Shown here: one piece after another, positions 12,269 through 23,342 of the stretch
Numbering within the stretch: the stretch's first letter is position 1
Layout: the number at the start of each line of letters is the position of its first letter
Translations under genes and position numbers: made by a program
Source: Welwitschia mirabilis
Lineage: Eukaryota > Gnetophyta > Gnetopsida > Welwitschiales
Reading direction: 5' to 3'
Length of the DNA: 64,000 nucleotides
Assembly: GCA_051453625.1 (NCBI GenBank)
Contig: JBOZIK010000001.1
Span: 139,290,278-139,354,277 of the forward strand
Notes under the pieces: generated by a model
Seen by the model: only the letters and a program-made list of their open reading frames with translations
What the model was told of the DNA's origin: nothing
The model's database searches: none

Positions 12269-14465
12269 TGTAATGTCCAACATTTTAAGCTCAATTCACC
12301 TGAATATAGATAATCATAGTGTAAAAACCTTAGCAAAATTTAGCAAGTACTAACATGATTCATAACTAGGAAATAAATTTGATTTGATTGCCCAATGAAA
12401 CTTATGTAAGGTATCTAAAATTAGCATATTCATGATGAGAAAACCACAGAGTTTAAGTTAGTTACTCTGGTCCTCTTAAGAACAAATTTACTAACTTATA
12501 TATTTTGAATGAAATAGGTAAAATTCTTTAAGCTAATGTTGTTTAAATATCTTATATTACCTAAGAAGTATATTACCTATATAAAGGCCCCTATTATCTT
12601 ATAAAAACTTATGCTAAAAAAACGTATGCTAACAAAACATTACTAGTAATAAAATTCCAATTCAACTTCTATTACTCATGAAGCTTTATGTAAATACTTC
12701 TACCTACTGTTATAACTATGAGTTAATGATTATGATTTAATAAATCTAAAAGGAAGTAAACAATCATACTCCCTTTATAAAAGATAACTCTTGAAGTAAA
12801 GATCAATCCCTTATGAATGAAATTCCACATAAATGAGAATAACTATAATACTTACAATCATATAGGACTTCAATAATAAACTTAAGTATTTCTGAATTAA
12901 CTCTTTGCCAAGAAGAAGAAAAATAACTCATAAAATCTCCTCTCATAAGAATAATATAATTCTATATCTCTAAACTAAACTCAAGTAGAGTAATGACATC
13001 ATGCTAGCAACTATTACAAAGCTTTAGATCACATAATTCTTCCAATTAATAATAGCCAATAAAGAAGAAAATCATACAAAATGACATCCAGTTTTGCATT
13101 GCATTCTTAGCTTCTTATGCATCTCTAGTTACATTGGTATCTGCACATGTAAGTATGGTGTAATAACTATTATCCACTATAGTTTCTAGTATGGCTCAAG
13201 ACAATGGAACAAGTAGGCAAGGATTTCCAAGAGTAGGGTAGGAGACTATATTATAAGGAACATGACTATGATTGCTCATCAATTATAATTATCTCCGTTA
13301 ATGTTGTCTCATAACATATTAAAGTAAGTTAGGAATTAATATTATGATAATTATGCACAGATCTTTTTCTTTTCTTCATGGAGGTTTGTTCCCATGGTTG
13401 TGGGACTCACAACAGAGAGTATCACTAAGGTTTGAACAACTGGTTACTTTAGCTAGATTTAACTTTCTTACTTAATATCAACAGTAATGATCAATAAGAT
13501 GATCACATGTTAGGCTTATAAAGGACTAGTCAATAAGACTCAGTACAAAAACTTAACAATAGGATAGATTAGGATCCATAAGGTTTTCATGACACATTTG
13601 CATAAAACATAGACTCTACAAATGCATATAGGAATTTGACAAAATATCAATAGAAGGCTATAAAATTTTATAAAAACTTCAAACACACATGATAATACAA
13701 GACATATTACATTCATTCAAAATTTATGAGATACAAATACAAAGGAAAGAAATTCAAGAACAAATCATACAAGTATTTATAAAGAAGAATAAGGACCACA
13801 CCTATTCTTGGCTAAACTCTAAGGTACTCCTAGTTGTATACAAGCTTCACATGATTAAAATTTGTAAAGTATACACCTATGATCCTAATAACTAGGGGAC
13901 TTAGGTACTTGTAACATAGGACAAATAGAAGAGCTAACAATAAGGCTTAAGTATTACAAATAGTTTAGGTTCCCTTAACCCATCCTTTTCAAGCATAACC
14001 ACTAGGTGTAAATTATAATATAACAATATCTCATAAACAAATTTAATTGCATGAGATAAATTACAGGAGTAAATACTTTAGATCACATATTATTACTATT
14101 GCATGATTCAAATATAATTAAAAGAAATCTATATCAAACTACAGTTAGTTTCCAAAATAAGTTAAGAAATCCAATGTTAAACTGCATTAAGAGAAAAAAA
14201 TGCATAAGGAATAGTAAATTTCATAGTTAACTCAATCTTTTAATCAATTAACTAAACATAATAGTTATAATTTAATCTTTAAATAAATTCTAAAATGAAT
14301 AATCAAGTAAATACCTGATTTTACTATTACTTTTTTTTACATATATTATTATTTTTAAATAATTTAAGACTAGACTTATTTATTATTAATATATTTTTAA
14401 TATTTAATTATTTATTTAAATTAACTAAGAAGGTTATCCAAAATTAGAAAAATCTAGATGTATCA
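12269..14465 (-). repeat. LTR A (3' LTR) of element X
   Basis: This is a complete uninterrupted LTR, starting TGTAATGTCC on the plus strand and ending CTAGATGTATCA. It matches LTR B in three blocks (17008-17150, 21434-21825, 28932-31004). The longest similar tract runs from AACTATTACAAA near 13010 to the end. A minor open stretch of 68 codons at 13689-13895 is matched in LTR B, where it is broken, so it is not a gene. Confidence 0.8.
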
Positions 14466-14481
14466 AATCCCTTCCCCTTAA
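14466..14481 (-). promoter_or_regulatory. Polypurine tract of element X
   Basis: The plus strand reads AATCCCTTCCCCTTAA directly after LTR A, which is AAGGGGAAGGGATT on the minus strand immediately before the 3' LTR. Position and composition are those expected for a PPT. Confidence 0.7.
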
Positions 14482-15638
14482 CAGGTTTCCTCTTAGAAAC
14501 TCAATAGTAGTTCAATCTTTTATAGCAAAATCTCATACATTAATTTTCATGTTACTTTATCCTAATCATTGAACCTTTTATAACTTTATTATTTTTTTCA
14601 AACTAATATCTATCTGGGTTCAAGATCTATGTTACAATTTAAAGGATTAAATTATGCATCAATGATCAGATCCTTAACAAGAAGATAGTGTAAAGTAATA
14701 AAGAAGTAGAATACTTCACTATCTATTCTAACAATGCAATGTAAGTCAGGAGATCATAGGAATAATAAGTTTAGGTCATAAAAGATGTACAACAATTTTA
14801 AAAGATCATAACTTAAAATATGTAAAAAACATAAGAATTAAGATCATGCAAGGTAAGTATATTTTCAAAATACAACTCATGTTTGTAGCAGAGTCTTATT
14901 CAATTAGGGATAATTAATTCATCACAAGATTCAAAGAAATTACTGGAGTTTAGGAAGTAAGAATGTCTTTGAACATAGAAGAGTGCAAGAACTCAAGATC
15001 ATATAAATGATGATACAATCATACTAGAAAGAATGATAACACTTAAATCATATAAAATATACAAGAGAACCATAAGGGTCATACAAGATATTCAATAAGA
15101 AAATCTAAATCGTACAAGATTTAAGTAATACATTGGATTATAAGGAGTAGTCCAGGACCATACAAATTTCAATGTGAAGTTTTTCCATCCTTCAAAACTA
15201 TTATGCCCAACTCCACATACTCCTTACATTTCTATACTTTAATTATTTAAAGGTAATTTAAGGTTTCATAATTCATAGGTTAGGAAGGCCATAGTAAACT
15301 AGTACCTCATACTATGGCTTAATCTATTAACACTACGCACTTTGATAACTTAAATTTTTATCATATTATAACTAGCTTTATTGAACATTGATTATTATAT
15401 CATCAGAGTTACCATAATTGATTTCTTGAGTTTCATATGCTATTATCCCTTTTTTTACATTTATTCTTATGGTTATTTATCTTTATCATCCTTATCACAT
15501 CTTACTAAGGTGAATACTAATAAAGATACTCTATCATATGAAATATCATTTAGACACATTAGTTTTTTAATGATTTCCTACTTATTCCTTTAGTGAATAA
15601 GAGGGAGAACCCAACTTAGACACTGAGATAACACTGCT

Positions 15639-15783
15639 GATCAAGATTATCTTTATGGATTTGCTAAAAATATTGTAGATGATGTTAACACTCATAAGTC
15701 TCATAAAAATGTTTTAAATGAATGGGATTAACGTGCTAATTGTATTAAGAAGGAAAAGATTAGTGCCAAAAGTGACATCTAAG
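15639..15783 (+). pseudogene. Small coding-like remnant in element X
   Basis: One frame reads DQDYLYGFAKNIVDD, then NTHKSHKNVLNEWD, a single TAA, and RANCIKKEKISAKSD. The balanced polar composition with Trp, Asp and Asn is unlike the surrounding frames, which are Ile/Leu/Lys-rich with frequent stops. It runs antisense to X. I do not recognise the protein. It may be a captured fragment or part of an older element. Confidence 0.3.
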
Positions 15784-16653
15784 ATACAAAATAACATCAA
15801 TGTAGGAGTGTTCCAAAGTAAGGCATACTAGTAAATAAAGGTTATATAATAGTGGTAGTTATACTATAATGACTGGGCCATTGACATAAATCATAAGAAT
15901 GTCAATATATACTAAAAATAAATGACTGATCCACAATATCTATCATCTTATCATGCTTTAAGTTATCAGTATAAAGCATGACATAGATGTTATTCTTTTA
16001 AAAATAAAAATAAAAACTCTAGATTTTCTCCTTCCTCATGATGTCTTTGAATTCTTTTAGCTAGATGTTTAAATACTTCAACTAGTACTTTTAATCATAC
16101 TTAAATCCTATTTTCCTATACAATTAATCCATTTTTTCTCTTAGAAAATTTGGATTTGAACTTCTATATTTTACATTTCTCTTAATTTACTATATAATAA
16201 AATTATTTGGATCATATAAATAGATCTTAAGGAAGGGTTTAGAAGCTCATGCTTAATGTTATAAATAGATTGTAGCAAACTTCTTTCAATTACTAGACCT
16301 ATAAGGATATAACATGAATAATTAGATCATATAAATTTATAATTTCTTAAGAACTTTCACAAGTTGTAGGGGAGGTTTCTCATGCCTATAAAGAGTAATA
16401 TTATTTTAGAATAAATAACAATTCGGTATTTACAATCATAGATAAGAGAAGCATTCATATTCCACAATACCCTAATGCAAGTCTGGACTTACAGTCAAGC
16501 ATTAACTATGCTTATGAGTAATTGTATCACATAACATGCATATTTCAACTATACATTCCTAAAGCTAAACCTTCCTAATATGTAAGATATATTAGTCTAA
16601 TAATTATATTGCTATGAAATTTAGGACTCTTACATGTTTCAACATCATGAAAA

Positions 16654-16686
16654 GCTATATATATATACACATATAGATATATATAT
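16654..16686. repeat. AT dinucleotide microsatellite
   Basis: TATATATATA, interrupted by CACATATAGA, then more TATATATAT. It is a simple repeat inside element X. Confidence 0.85.
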
Positions 16687-16991
16687 GGGATCTTGAGTTT
16701 GATTTTCCAAAGGTGACTTAGGTTGTGAGAATGGCTTCATTTTGAGGGATCTCATACCCTAACTAATTACAATTTCATGTGATTATTACTTCCCACTCTC
16801 TTATGGGAATAATCTAGATCTTAAACTAAAGTTATTTGCTCGGGAAAACAAGAGTATGTTAAATCTTTATTAATGAAGAAGATCTTTTTACCCATATTAC
16901 ACTACTAATAAATACACATTATCAATAATAAAATTAATGTTAAGGCCCATACTAACCTATTCAACATCTTTTATAATGAGCTCACAACCTA

Positions 16992-17007
16992 GGCTCTAAT
17001 AATAAAA
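16992..17007 (-). promoter_or_regulatory. Primer binding site of element X (mutated)
   Basis: The plus strand reads GGCTCTAATAATAAAA directly before the TG that opens LTR B. On the minus strand this is TTTTATTATTAGAGCC, a decayed form of the Met-tRNA primer site (TTGGTATCAGAGC). It sets the orientation of X as minus. Confidence 0.6.
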
Positions 17008-17206
17008 TGTAATATCCAATATTTTAAGCTTAGTTCAATTGAATATATATAAGCATAGTGTAATAATCTCAACAAAATTTAGCATGTACTAACATAATCC
17101 ATAACTAGGAAATAAATTTTATTTGATAAGCTAATGAAACTTAAGTGAGGTAACATTATCTTAAAGGATTTTACCTATTCCATTCAAAGTACATTAGTTA
17201 GTTACC
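17008..17206 (-). repeat. LTR B of element X, first block with an inverted segment
   Basis: 17008-17150 matches 12269-12405 of LTR A. From 17152 to 17206 the sequence instead matches the reverse complement of LTR A at 12481-12540 (about 88% over 52 bases by hand), so part of this LTR is inverted. After 17206 it meets the minus-strand gypsy fragment M. Confidence 0.7.
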
Positions 17207-18492
17207 TTAGTTAGTTATGACTTCTGTATTTATTATCAAATGAAGTTTGGAAATATGTTGAAGTTTCATTATTTCTTGGTGAATATTTTTGATTACCTCC
17301 AAAATCTTTTGGTGTTTGATTGAATGCATAAACTTCATTGAATATGGCCTTTTACTAGTTGGTAAAGCTGGGTATTCCTTGGTAGAGTGATAGTTTTTAT
17401 CACATATTTCATAATGGTTGAATTGATTTAGAAATTTTGCATTAGTTAAAGATTTTTAATAATTTTCCAATGTGCTAGTAAGATCACTAAGTGGGGTGTT
17501 AACCTTTGGTTATTCATCTTAATGTTGCACTTTTTTTTGATTTTATAAGCATTTCAACTATATTGTTAGTATCTTTACATGTAGTTTTTTATTAGTTTTG
17601 AATTCTTTCCACAAGATCTTCTAATAAATTCCAAGCATTGTCTAAGGTTAAATCAAGTAAATCTCCATCACATGAAAAATATATTGTTAATCTAGTCTAA
17701 TTATTTAATCCACTATAGAAATGATTAATAAGTTTTTGTTTTTTAAATTCATTCACTAGGTTCAATGATATAGAAATAAAAAATGTTTTACATGTTAAAT
17801 AATAATATTCATGAAGGTATTGTTAAAAATTTATTACTTCTTTTCTTCTTATCCTAATGACTATTTGATTCATGAACCATTTAATAAAGAGTTCTTCTAC
17901 ATGATTCCATAACTTAATACTTCTATGTGGAATGGTTTTAAGCCATTTTTTTTCATTCCTTTTAAGGTAAACAGAAAGATTATCATGTAGGTCCTATTTG
18001 AAATTTTATTTTTCTAATTTCCTAAAGTAAGAATGAATTGTTCAATATTGGATATGTGTTGGAATGGGTCTTCATTAAGTTCTCTAGAAAAGATAAGATA
18101 GGAATTTAAGTTTTTTAACTATACATTATCTCCAAGGATTAGGTCAAATGGGTTTTAAAGTTACCTTTTTTTATTGGTTAACATATTCTTTAAAGTGACA
18201 TTTAAATTATGAGATTTTTTGGATGCCATAGAGGTAAGAGTATTAGGATGATTATCTAAAAGAGGAGAGGTAGTATTTTTAGTAGAACTTGGTTGATTCT
18301 CAAGAATTTTCAAAGACTTAGGAGAATGCAAATAAGAAATAGTAAATGTAAAATAATCGTCTTGCTTAATTAAAGAATTAAATTTTCTTTCTCACCTTGA
18401 TTTCTTGAATTAAATTCCACCAAACCTTCTTTGATTTCTTTGTCAAAAAAATTATTTTCATAAGCATTATTGGCTTTGCTGCTATTTACCAT
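17207..18492 (-). pseudogene. Ty3/gypsy Gag of fragment M, decayed
   Basis: On the minus strand a Gag starts at ATG 18492 (MVNSSKANNAYENN). It continues through DPFQHISNIEQF near 18060, the Retrotrans_gag region (WNHVEELFIKWF, then LINHFYSGLN, then DNAWNLLEDLVER near 17985-17590), and a decayed zinc knuckle near 17395-17340. The knuckle reads YEICDKNYHSTKEYPALP, with the first and last Cys both changed to Tyr by G-to-A changes. Stops and frameshifts are frequent. No protease or RT follows, because the reading stops at the junction with LTR B near 17207. It belongs with the primer site at 18960-18977 and the LTR from 18981, both in the expected minus-strand order. Confidence 0.8.
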
Positions 18493-18959
18493 TATCCTAT
18501 AAGATTAGTTTATGTTAAACAAACATATTTACATTTAAATGGCATCAATATCTAGGATTACTCAAAGGTGCATGGAGTATAATTTACCAAATGAATGTAA
18601 CAACCACTTAGATCTTAAAGTATAAATTATAAGCCAAGTTTATTGCAAATAATAATCAATATGGTAGTCTCCAAGATCACACAAAGTAAAAGGCGTAGAT
18701 CTAAAATCTTGCTAAATTAAAATAAGAATTATTAAAATTACACTTGAAACTAAAGAAAGAAAAATTACAATTTGCAAGAAAGGAAATTAAAGTACACTCC
18801 AAATAGATAATCAAATAATTACTTATAAACCAAAACGTAATCAATCAATTGTAGGTAGATCCAAGAGGATAAAATACAATACTACTCAAATAAACAAATT
18901 GAAATAAATTCAAAATAATTACTTGAGTAATTATAATCTTCCTTTTTCTCTTGAAGTCT
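18493..18959 (-). other. Gag leader of gypsy fragment M
   Basis: This is the untranslated leader between the Gag ATG and the primer binding site on the minus strand. It is A/T-rich with no ORF. Confidence 0.55.
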
Positions 18960-18977
18960 TCCCTGGAAATTGTGCCA
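18960..18977 (-). promoter_or_regulatory. Primer binding site of gypsy fragment M, Tat/Athila type (mutated)
   Basis: The minus strand reads TGGCACAATTTCCAGGGA. The expected gypsy form is TGGCGCCGTTGCCGGGGA, and most differences are transitions. It lies three bases from the LTR edge at 18981. Confidence 0.7.
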
Positions 18978-18980
18978 AAA

Positions 18981-19860
18981 TGTTACAATGTGCATTTGTA
19001 CTTCTAATTCCAATATTTTAAAGATTAAATTTAACTTGTAACATTCGAAAATATAAATATATAATTACACATAATACAAATTTGTATAGTTGGATCAATC
19101 CAAATGTCATACACTTAGAGAAGACTTTCAAAAAAGAATATGAAAGATTGCTTTTATAAAGAGAAGAATAAATATTTGGGACTTTTGTTTTCAAGGAAAT
19201 AAAATTAAACAATGTAAAGATGAAGATGGAAAGAAATGCAATGTAATGAAATAAAATGCAATGTAATGAATGTAATTCTAATGCAATAAATTAATTAAGA
19301 TAAGCTATAAGAAAGAATAATAAAACATTTGAAAATATTTCAATTCAATCAATACTTTTATTAACGAAATTAGAGTACATCCACTTACGACAACAACTTC
19401 TCAATAAAAGATTTACTACCTAATACTAAGGTGGTTCTTCTCACAAGTAGGATGGATCTCCTTTCCTTCAACAATCTCCAATTGTCATAAGAATGTAGAT
19501 GCAAAAGATGATTTTGAATAGGATCTTACAGGGTCTATTTATTAGTTAGGATAGGTCGCTAAAGGGTATGAACTAAAGAGGGACAAGTTAGATCTATTCT
19601 TTGATAACAATTTAATTAAGTTTACAAATAATTTTAACCATCATCCCTCATGTCATCCCCATGACAGAGAGGATGATACCCATCTGCCAACTAATCTTGG
19701 CACATGTCAAAAACGTTGACTATCATCCTAATCATCATCCTCATCATATAGAGGATGACCATACTTTTCAGCTTGTCATCTCCTCTATCATCCCATGATA
19801 GTGAGAATGACTAATGTATCTTCATCCCTTTACTTTAGTCAATTATTATTCAAAAATGGC
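18981..19860 (-). repeat. 5' LTR of gypsy fragment M (outer edge uncertain)
   Basis: The inner edge is exact at 18981 (TGTTACAATG on plus). On the minus strand a TATA-like ATAAATAGACCC lies at 19545-19531. Upstream of it, at 19640-19811, are three imperfect palindromes built on ATGTCAT/ATGACAT and GGATGAT. The same palindrome type and the same order (palindromes, TATA box, about 0.6 kb, primer site) occur in the LTR at 55960-56946, so the two belong to related families. The outer edge lies somewhere after 19830. Confidence 0.6.
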
Positions 19861-19984
19861 TTCTTATTTAGAATATTATTGCATCTTTTAGCTAGTATGA
19901 AAGCTTTGTAGGATTTGCATAAATCCCTCAAAAACCTTGTTAATGGAACCTAAAAATGTACTCCACAAGTGTATTAAAAAGGTT

Positions 19985-20930
19985 AAGTTGGCATTACAAC
20001 AGAAGTGATGTTGGCTCTTGAAGACACAGAAGAGGCACTGGGTTCTAAGACATAGTGAGGGAAGTATAGCATTAGAGATATTATGTCAGGTAACTTGCAA
20101 CATGTGAAGAACCATTGAAAATGGATAGTACATGAAGGAACATAGGAGGAGATAGTGAGTAGAACTTGAGATGAGAGAGAGAGGTGGCACACATTTTAGA
20201 TAAAGTGAGGATTGGTGGACTGTGAAGTCAAAGAGACATAGTACTAGAGGGCAAAACATAGTACACGATGGAAGGATGTGGATTAGAGAAGCATACGAAT
20301 GATACATTAGCAAAGGAAGAAACTCGCAAAGGGAAGGAGGTGCATGGATCAGAACACAGTGTAATGGAGAAAACCAAGGAACACGACAAGCAGAGTAAGG
20401 GAAACTAGAATACATGCTAATAGGAGGAGGGTGTATGGAGAATACAAACCATAGGCATGGAAGGTGGCAGGCATAAGAATGACACAGGAGGAATAGTACA
20501 TAAGAGGTAGCAAAGTGGATGTCATCATGAAAGAAAAACTTATAGAGAGGTAGTGCTTAGGGAAAATGGAGAAATTGTAGCTCATTAGGGTAGCACAGGA
20601 TCGAGCACAAGAAGAAAGAGCAAATGCAAAGAAGAGTAGATGTGCTAGAATGAATAAAGAAAATAAAAAATAGATACAATATAGATAGAATATGGGAGCA
20701 ATAAGCATAAGCAAAGGAACACCATGAAATGAAGCAAGTGTAGGTAGTGTGGAGGCATGTAGATAGTGGAAGGCAGGACATAGGAAAGCAAAGAAGAAAA
20801 GTATGAATAGTTAATTTTTAAAAATAAAAGATTCTTAAAGAAGGAAAGGGTGCATTAAATTTATTAGAGTGCCTTAAGATTAAGAGATAGGACAAGAATG
20901 GAAGAACCCTTGAGAAGCAATAGCAACCCC
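19985..20930. other. Purine-rich, G-rich block of unknown origin
   Basis: The plus strand is dominated by A and G (for example GGAGGAGGGTGTATGGAG at 20423), in contrast to the AT-rich surroundings. The minus strand is therefore poor in stop codons and opens several overlapping Ser/Leu/Cys-rich frames (69 to 121 codons) that look compositional, not real. GCACA, GAGGTAG and ATAGTACA recur irregularly, which hints at a decayed tandem array. No domain is recognised. It ends at an A16 run (20933-20948). Confidence 0.5.
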
Positions 20931-20948
20931 ACAAAAAAAAAAAAAAAA

Positions 20949-21433
20949 CATTGAGCAATATGAGGTTAGCTATGAGCTAACAATGGAAAAGGAGCTTTTC
21001 ATCTAGTAACTTATGTGGGGAGATTTCACATGATAGTATATTGAAAAAAAATAATAATTTGAAGGAAACACATTAAAAGGATGATACTATCAATAAGTTA
21101 TTCCTAATGTTGTTTAATAACAAGGGGTTATTATAAGATTTCCTCTAATTTTAATGCTTTCTATTTTCAAGGTCCTACATCGTGTTTATTTAGATATTTT
21201 AATACTTAGATATAGCTAGTTCAAGTAAAAAGTTTGCATAACAGGGCAATAATTTCTTTTATGAGCTAATATCCCAAATAAATTATCATTTGTTAAAGTT
21301 GGCATGTTAATTAAAAGGTATTTTAAAATTAATAACTAGGTGATTTAAAATTTTAACCTATTGTTTAACTCATAGTCATCTTAGCCATTGTTCTATAACT
21401 CCACTTTGACATTAATACTTCATGATTTGATAG
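20949..21433. other. Unassigned AT-rich DNA
   Basis: No gene. It lies between the purine-rich block and the resumption of LTR B. It presumably belongs to the insertion that carried fragment M, but I find no matching LTR or duplication to fix the boundary. Confidence 0.4.
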
Positions 21434-21825
21434 GTAACTTATGCTCATAAAACCTTACTAATGATAAGATTTCAATTTAACTTTTATTACTTATGAAGCT
21501 TTATGTAAATATATTTATTTATTATTATAACTATGAGTTAATGATTTTAATTTAATAAATTTAAAAAAAAAAAACAATCATACTCTCTTTACAAAAGATA
21601 ACTTTTTAAGTAAATATTAATTTCTTATGCATGAAATTCCACATAAATGATAATAACAATAATACTTTCACTCATATAGGACTTTAATAATAAACTTAAG
21701 TATCTCTTAATTAATTCTTTATCAAGAAGAAGAAAATTACCTCATGAAATATCCTCTTATAAGAGTAATGTAATTCTGTATCTCCAAACTAAACTTAAGT
21801 AGAGTAATGACATCATGCTAATAAC
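21434..21825 (-). repeat. LTR B of element X, second block
   Basis: Matches LTR A from about 12600 to 13015. It ends in CATGCTAATAAC, where the copia element C1 is inserted. The last five bases (ATAAC, 21821-21825) are one copy of the C1 target duplication. Confidence 0.8.
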
Positions 21826-23271
21826 TATTAGATTATGTTTTATCAATTGATATTAAAATAATATTTTTTGTGAAGCAAATTTTATGTCTCTTATGCAAAA
21901 AATATTAACCACTTGCAGGTTAGATGATAAAGCCAGGAATGTCACATTCTGATCACTAAAAACCTATCAAGTTTACTTACCCTCTTAAGGGGTTGAACAG
22001 AATTTCAAAGGGTTGTCATAACTAGAGCATACTCTCAGAATTGAACTAAATTTAGAAGGGTTGACCAGATTTTTGAGGAATCAATCAAACCTGTGAACCT
22101 GAGAACTAGTATCCTTAAACTAATTATCAAGAAGTCGACCAGACCTTTGAGCAGTCAACCAAACTTGAGAATTGTGCATCTAATATCCCTAAGCTAATCG
22201 TTAAGGGGTTAATCAACACCTGAGGAGTCGACCAGGTCTAATGCAAAAAACTAAAATGTATTTTTATTAGGATAAGTGGGTAATTAGATAGTTATGTGAG
22301 TGATTGAATGAGGGGTTAACTAGACCTTGAGGGATCGACTGAACATAGAGTCATAAGAAATTAGGATTACCAAAAAGTTCACTTGAGCAAATTATTTAAG
22401 TCACGGCACTACGAGGGGTCAACCAGTCCAAATGAAAATGAAATTTTATATCCATTATGTATCCATTTTATAGCCATTTATTACTATTAGAAGCATGTTT
22501 TTAATTATAATAAATCCTAAAATATTTCCAGTATAAATAGCCAAGAGAGAAATCTCTAAAAAAACTTTTATACTTTTTGATTTTTGATCAAATGATTTGA
22601 AAAAATATGATTTATTACTATACTAGCTTGGCATTATATTCTTGACAAAGGACAAGCTAACATCTATTGTATCTATACATTTGAGGTGAGATCTTACACT
22701 TCATAATTGTATTATCTATAGGAGAAGAGCTCCATTACAATCATTGTAGTAAAGAATGAGTGATATCAGTGCATTAGGGCATTTCTTCATCACTATCATA
22801 CATTGTAAAAAGTTGAAACTTAGCCTATAAAAGTCTTTTGAAAGGTTGAAACTTAGCCTATAAAAATCCATTAAAATATTGAGACTTATCCTAGAAAAGT
22901 CTATTGAAAAGTTAAGACTTAGCCTGTACAAGTCCATTTGAAAGATTAAGACTTAGCCTACAAAAGTTCATGTGTAAAGATTATAGGTAAACCTGTAATA
23001 CCTGGAAGAGTTAACGAAGATCCAAATTAGGCTTGATGATAAGATAATCATCAAAGTGAAGTAGGGATTTCCTAAACCACTATAACACTTACATGCATCT
23101 GATCAGTATTTTTGTACTTTCTATTATTTTCATTTTTTTGAATACCTTTAGCTTTTATTTTTATGCATGAGTTTGTTAGTTTTTTATTTCAAGAAAGTTT
23201 TTTAATATAAGGTTATTTGAATATTTTTAAAGAATCTATTCACCTCCTATCTAGGGTTCTCAATTCCCACA
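21826..23271 (+). repeat. 5' LTR of C1
   Basis: Starts TATTAGATTATG (the 3' copy keeps TGTTAG) and ends CAATTCCCACA. The first 600 bases carry a loosely repeated GTCGAC-CAGACCT-GAGGGG motif about ten times. A TATA box, TATAAATA, lies at 22532-22539, and a 33-bp tandem repeat follows at 22812-22978. Confidence 0.85.
22812..22978 (+). repeat. 33-bp tandem repeat, five copies, in C1 5' LTR
   Basis: The unit is about GTTGAGACTTAGCCTATAAA plus AGTCCATTTGAAA. Copies start at 22812, 22845, 22878, 22911 and 22945. It lies downstream of the TATA box, so in the transcribed R/U5 part. A Leu/Ser-rich minus-strand frame here is only a by-product of the repeat. Confidence 0.9.
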
Positions 23272-23272
23272 A

Positions 23273-23285
23273 TTGATATTAGAGC
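23273..23285 (+). promoter_or_regulatory. C1 primer binding site, initiator Met-tRNA type
   Basis: TTGATATTAGAGC lies two bases after the LTR end. It differs from the copia consensus TTGGTATCAGAGC by one G-to-A and one C-to-T change. Confidence 0.8.
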
Positions 23286-23342
23286 TAAGTTGAGTCCATC
23301 TTCATATTTTAACTAGTTTAGACTCCAGAACCTAGAAATAAG

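Larger units (their letters stand above)
14482..16991 (-). other. Interior of element X, no recognised genes
   Basis: This is a 2.5-kb stretch between the two LTRs of X. Neither strand shows Gag, protease, RT or integrase motifs. Two plus-strand patches look coding-like, a 70-codon hydrophobic stretch at 15381-15593 and the patch at 15639-15783. An AT microsatellite lies at 16654-16686. Many imperfect ATACAAGA/CATACAAG motifs occur around 14990-15160. Confidence 0.55.

Noticed and set aside
13689-13895. 68-codon ORF in LTR A
   Set aside because: The corresponding part of LTR B (about 30230-30440) does not keep the frame.
19983-20781. Overlapping minus-strand frames of 69-121 codons rich in Ser, Leu and Cys
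   Set aside because: They overlap each other in several frames of a purine-rich plus strand, which removes stop codons by composition. No domain or start context is seen.
22716-22937. Minus-strand 73-codon repetitive protein (also 28411-28593)
   Set aside because: It is the reverse reading of the 33-bp tandem repeat of the C1 LTR.
22812-22978. CRISPR-like array
   Set aside because: The units are contiguous 33-bp repeats without unique spacers, inside a plant LTR. No cas genes are present and the genome is eukaryotic.
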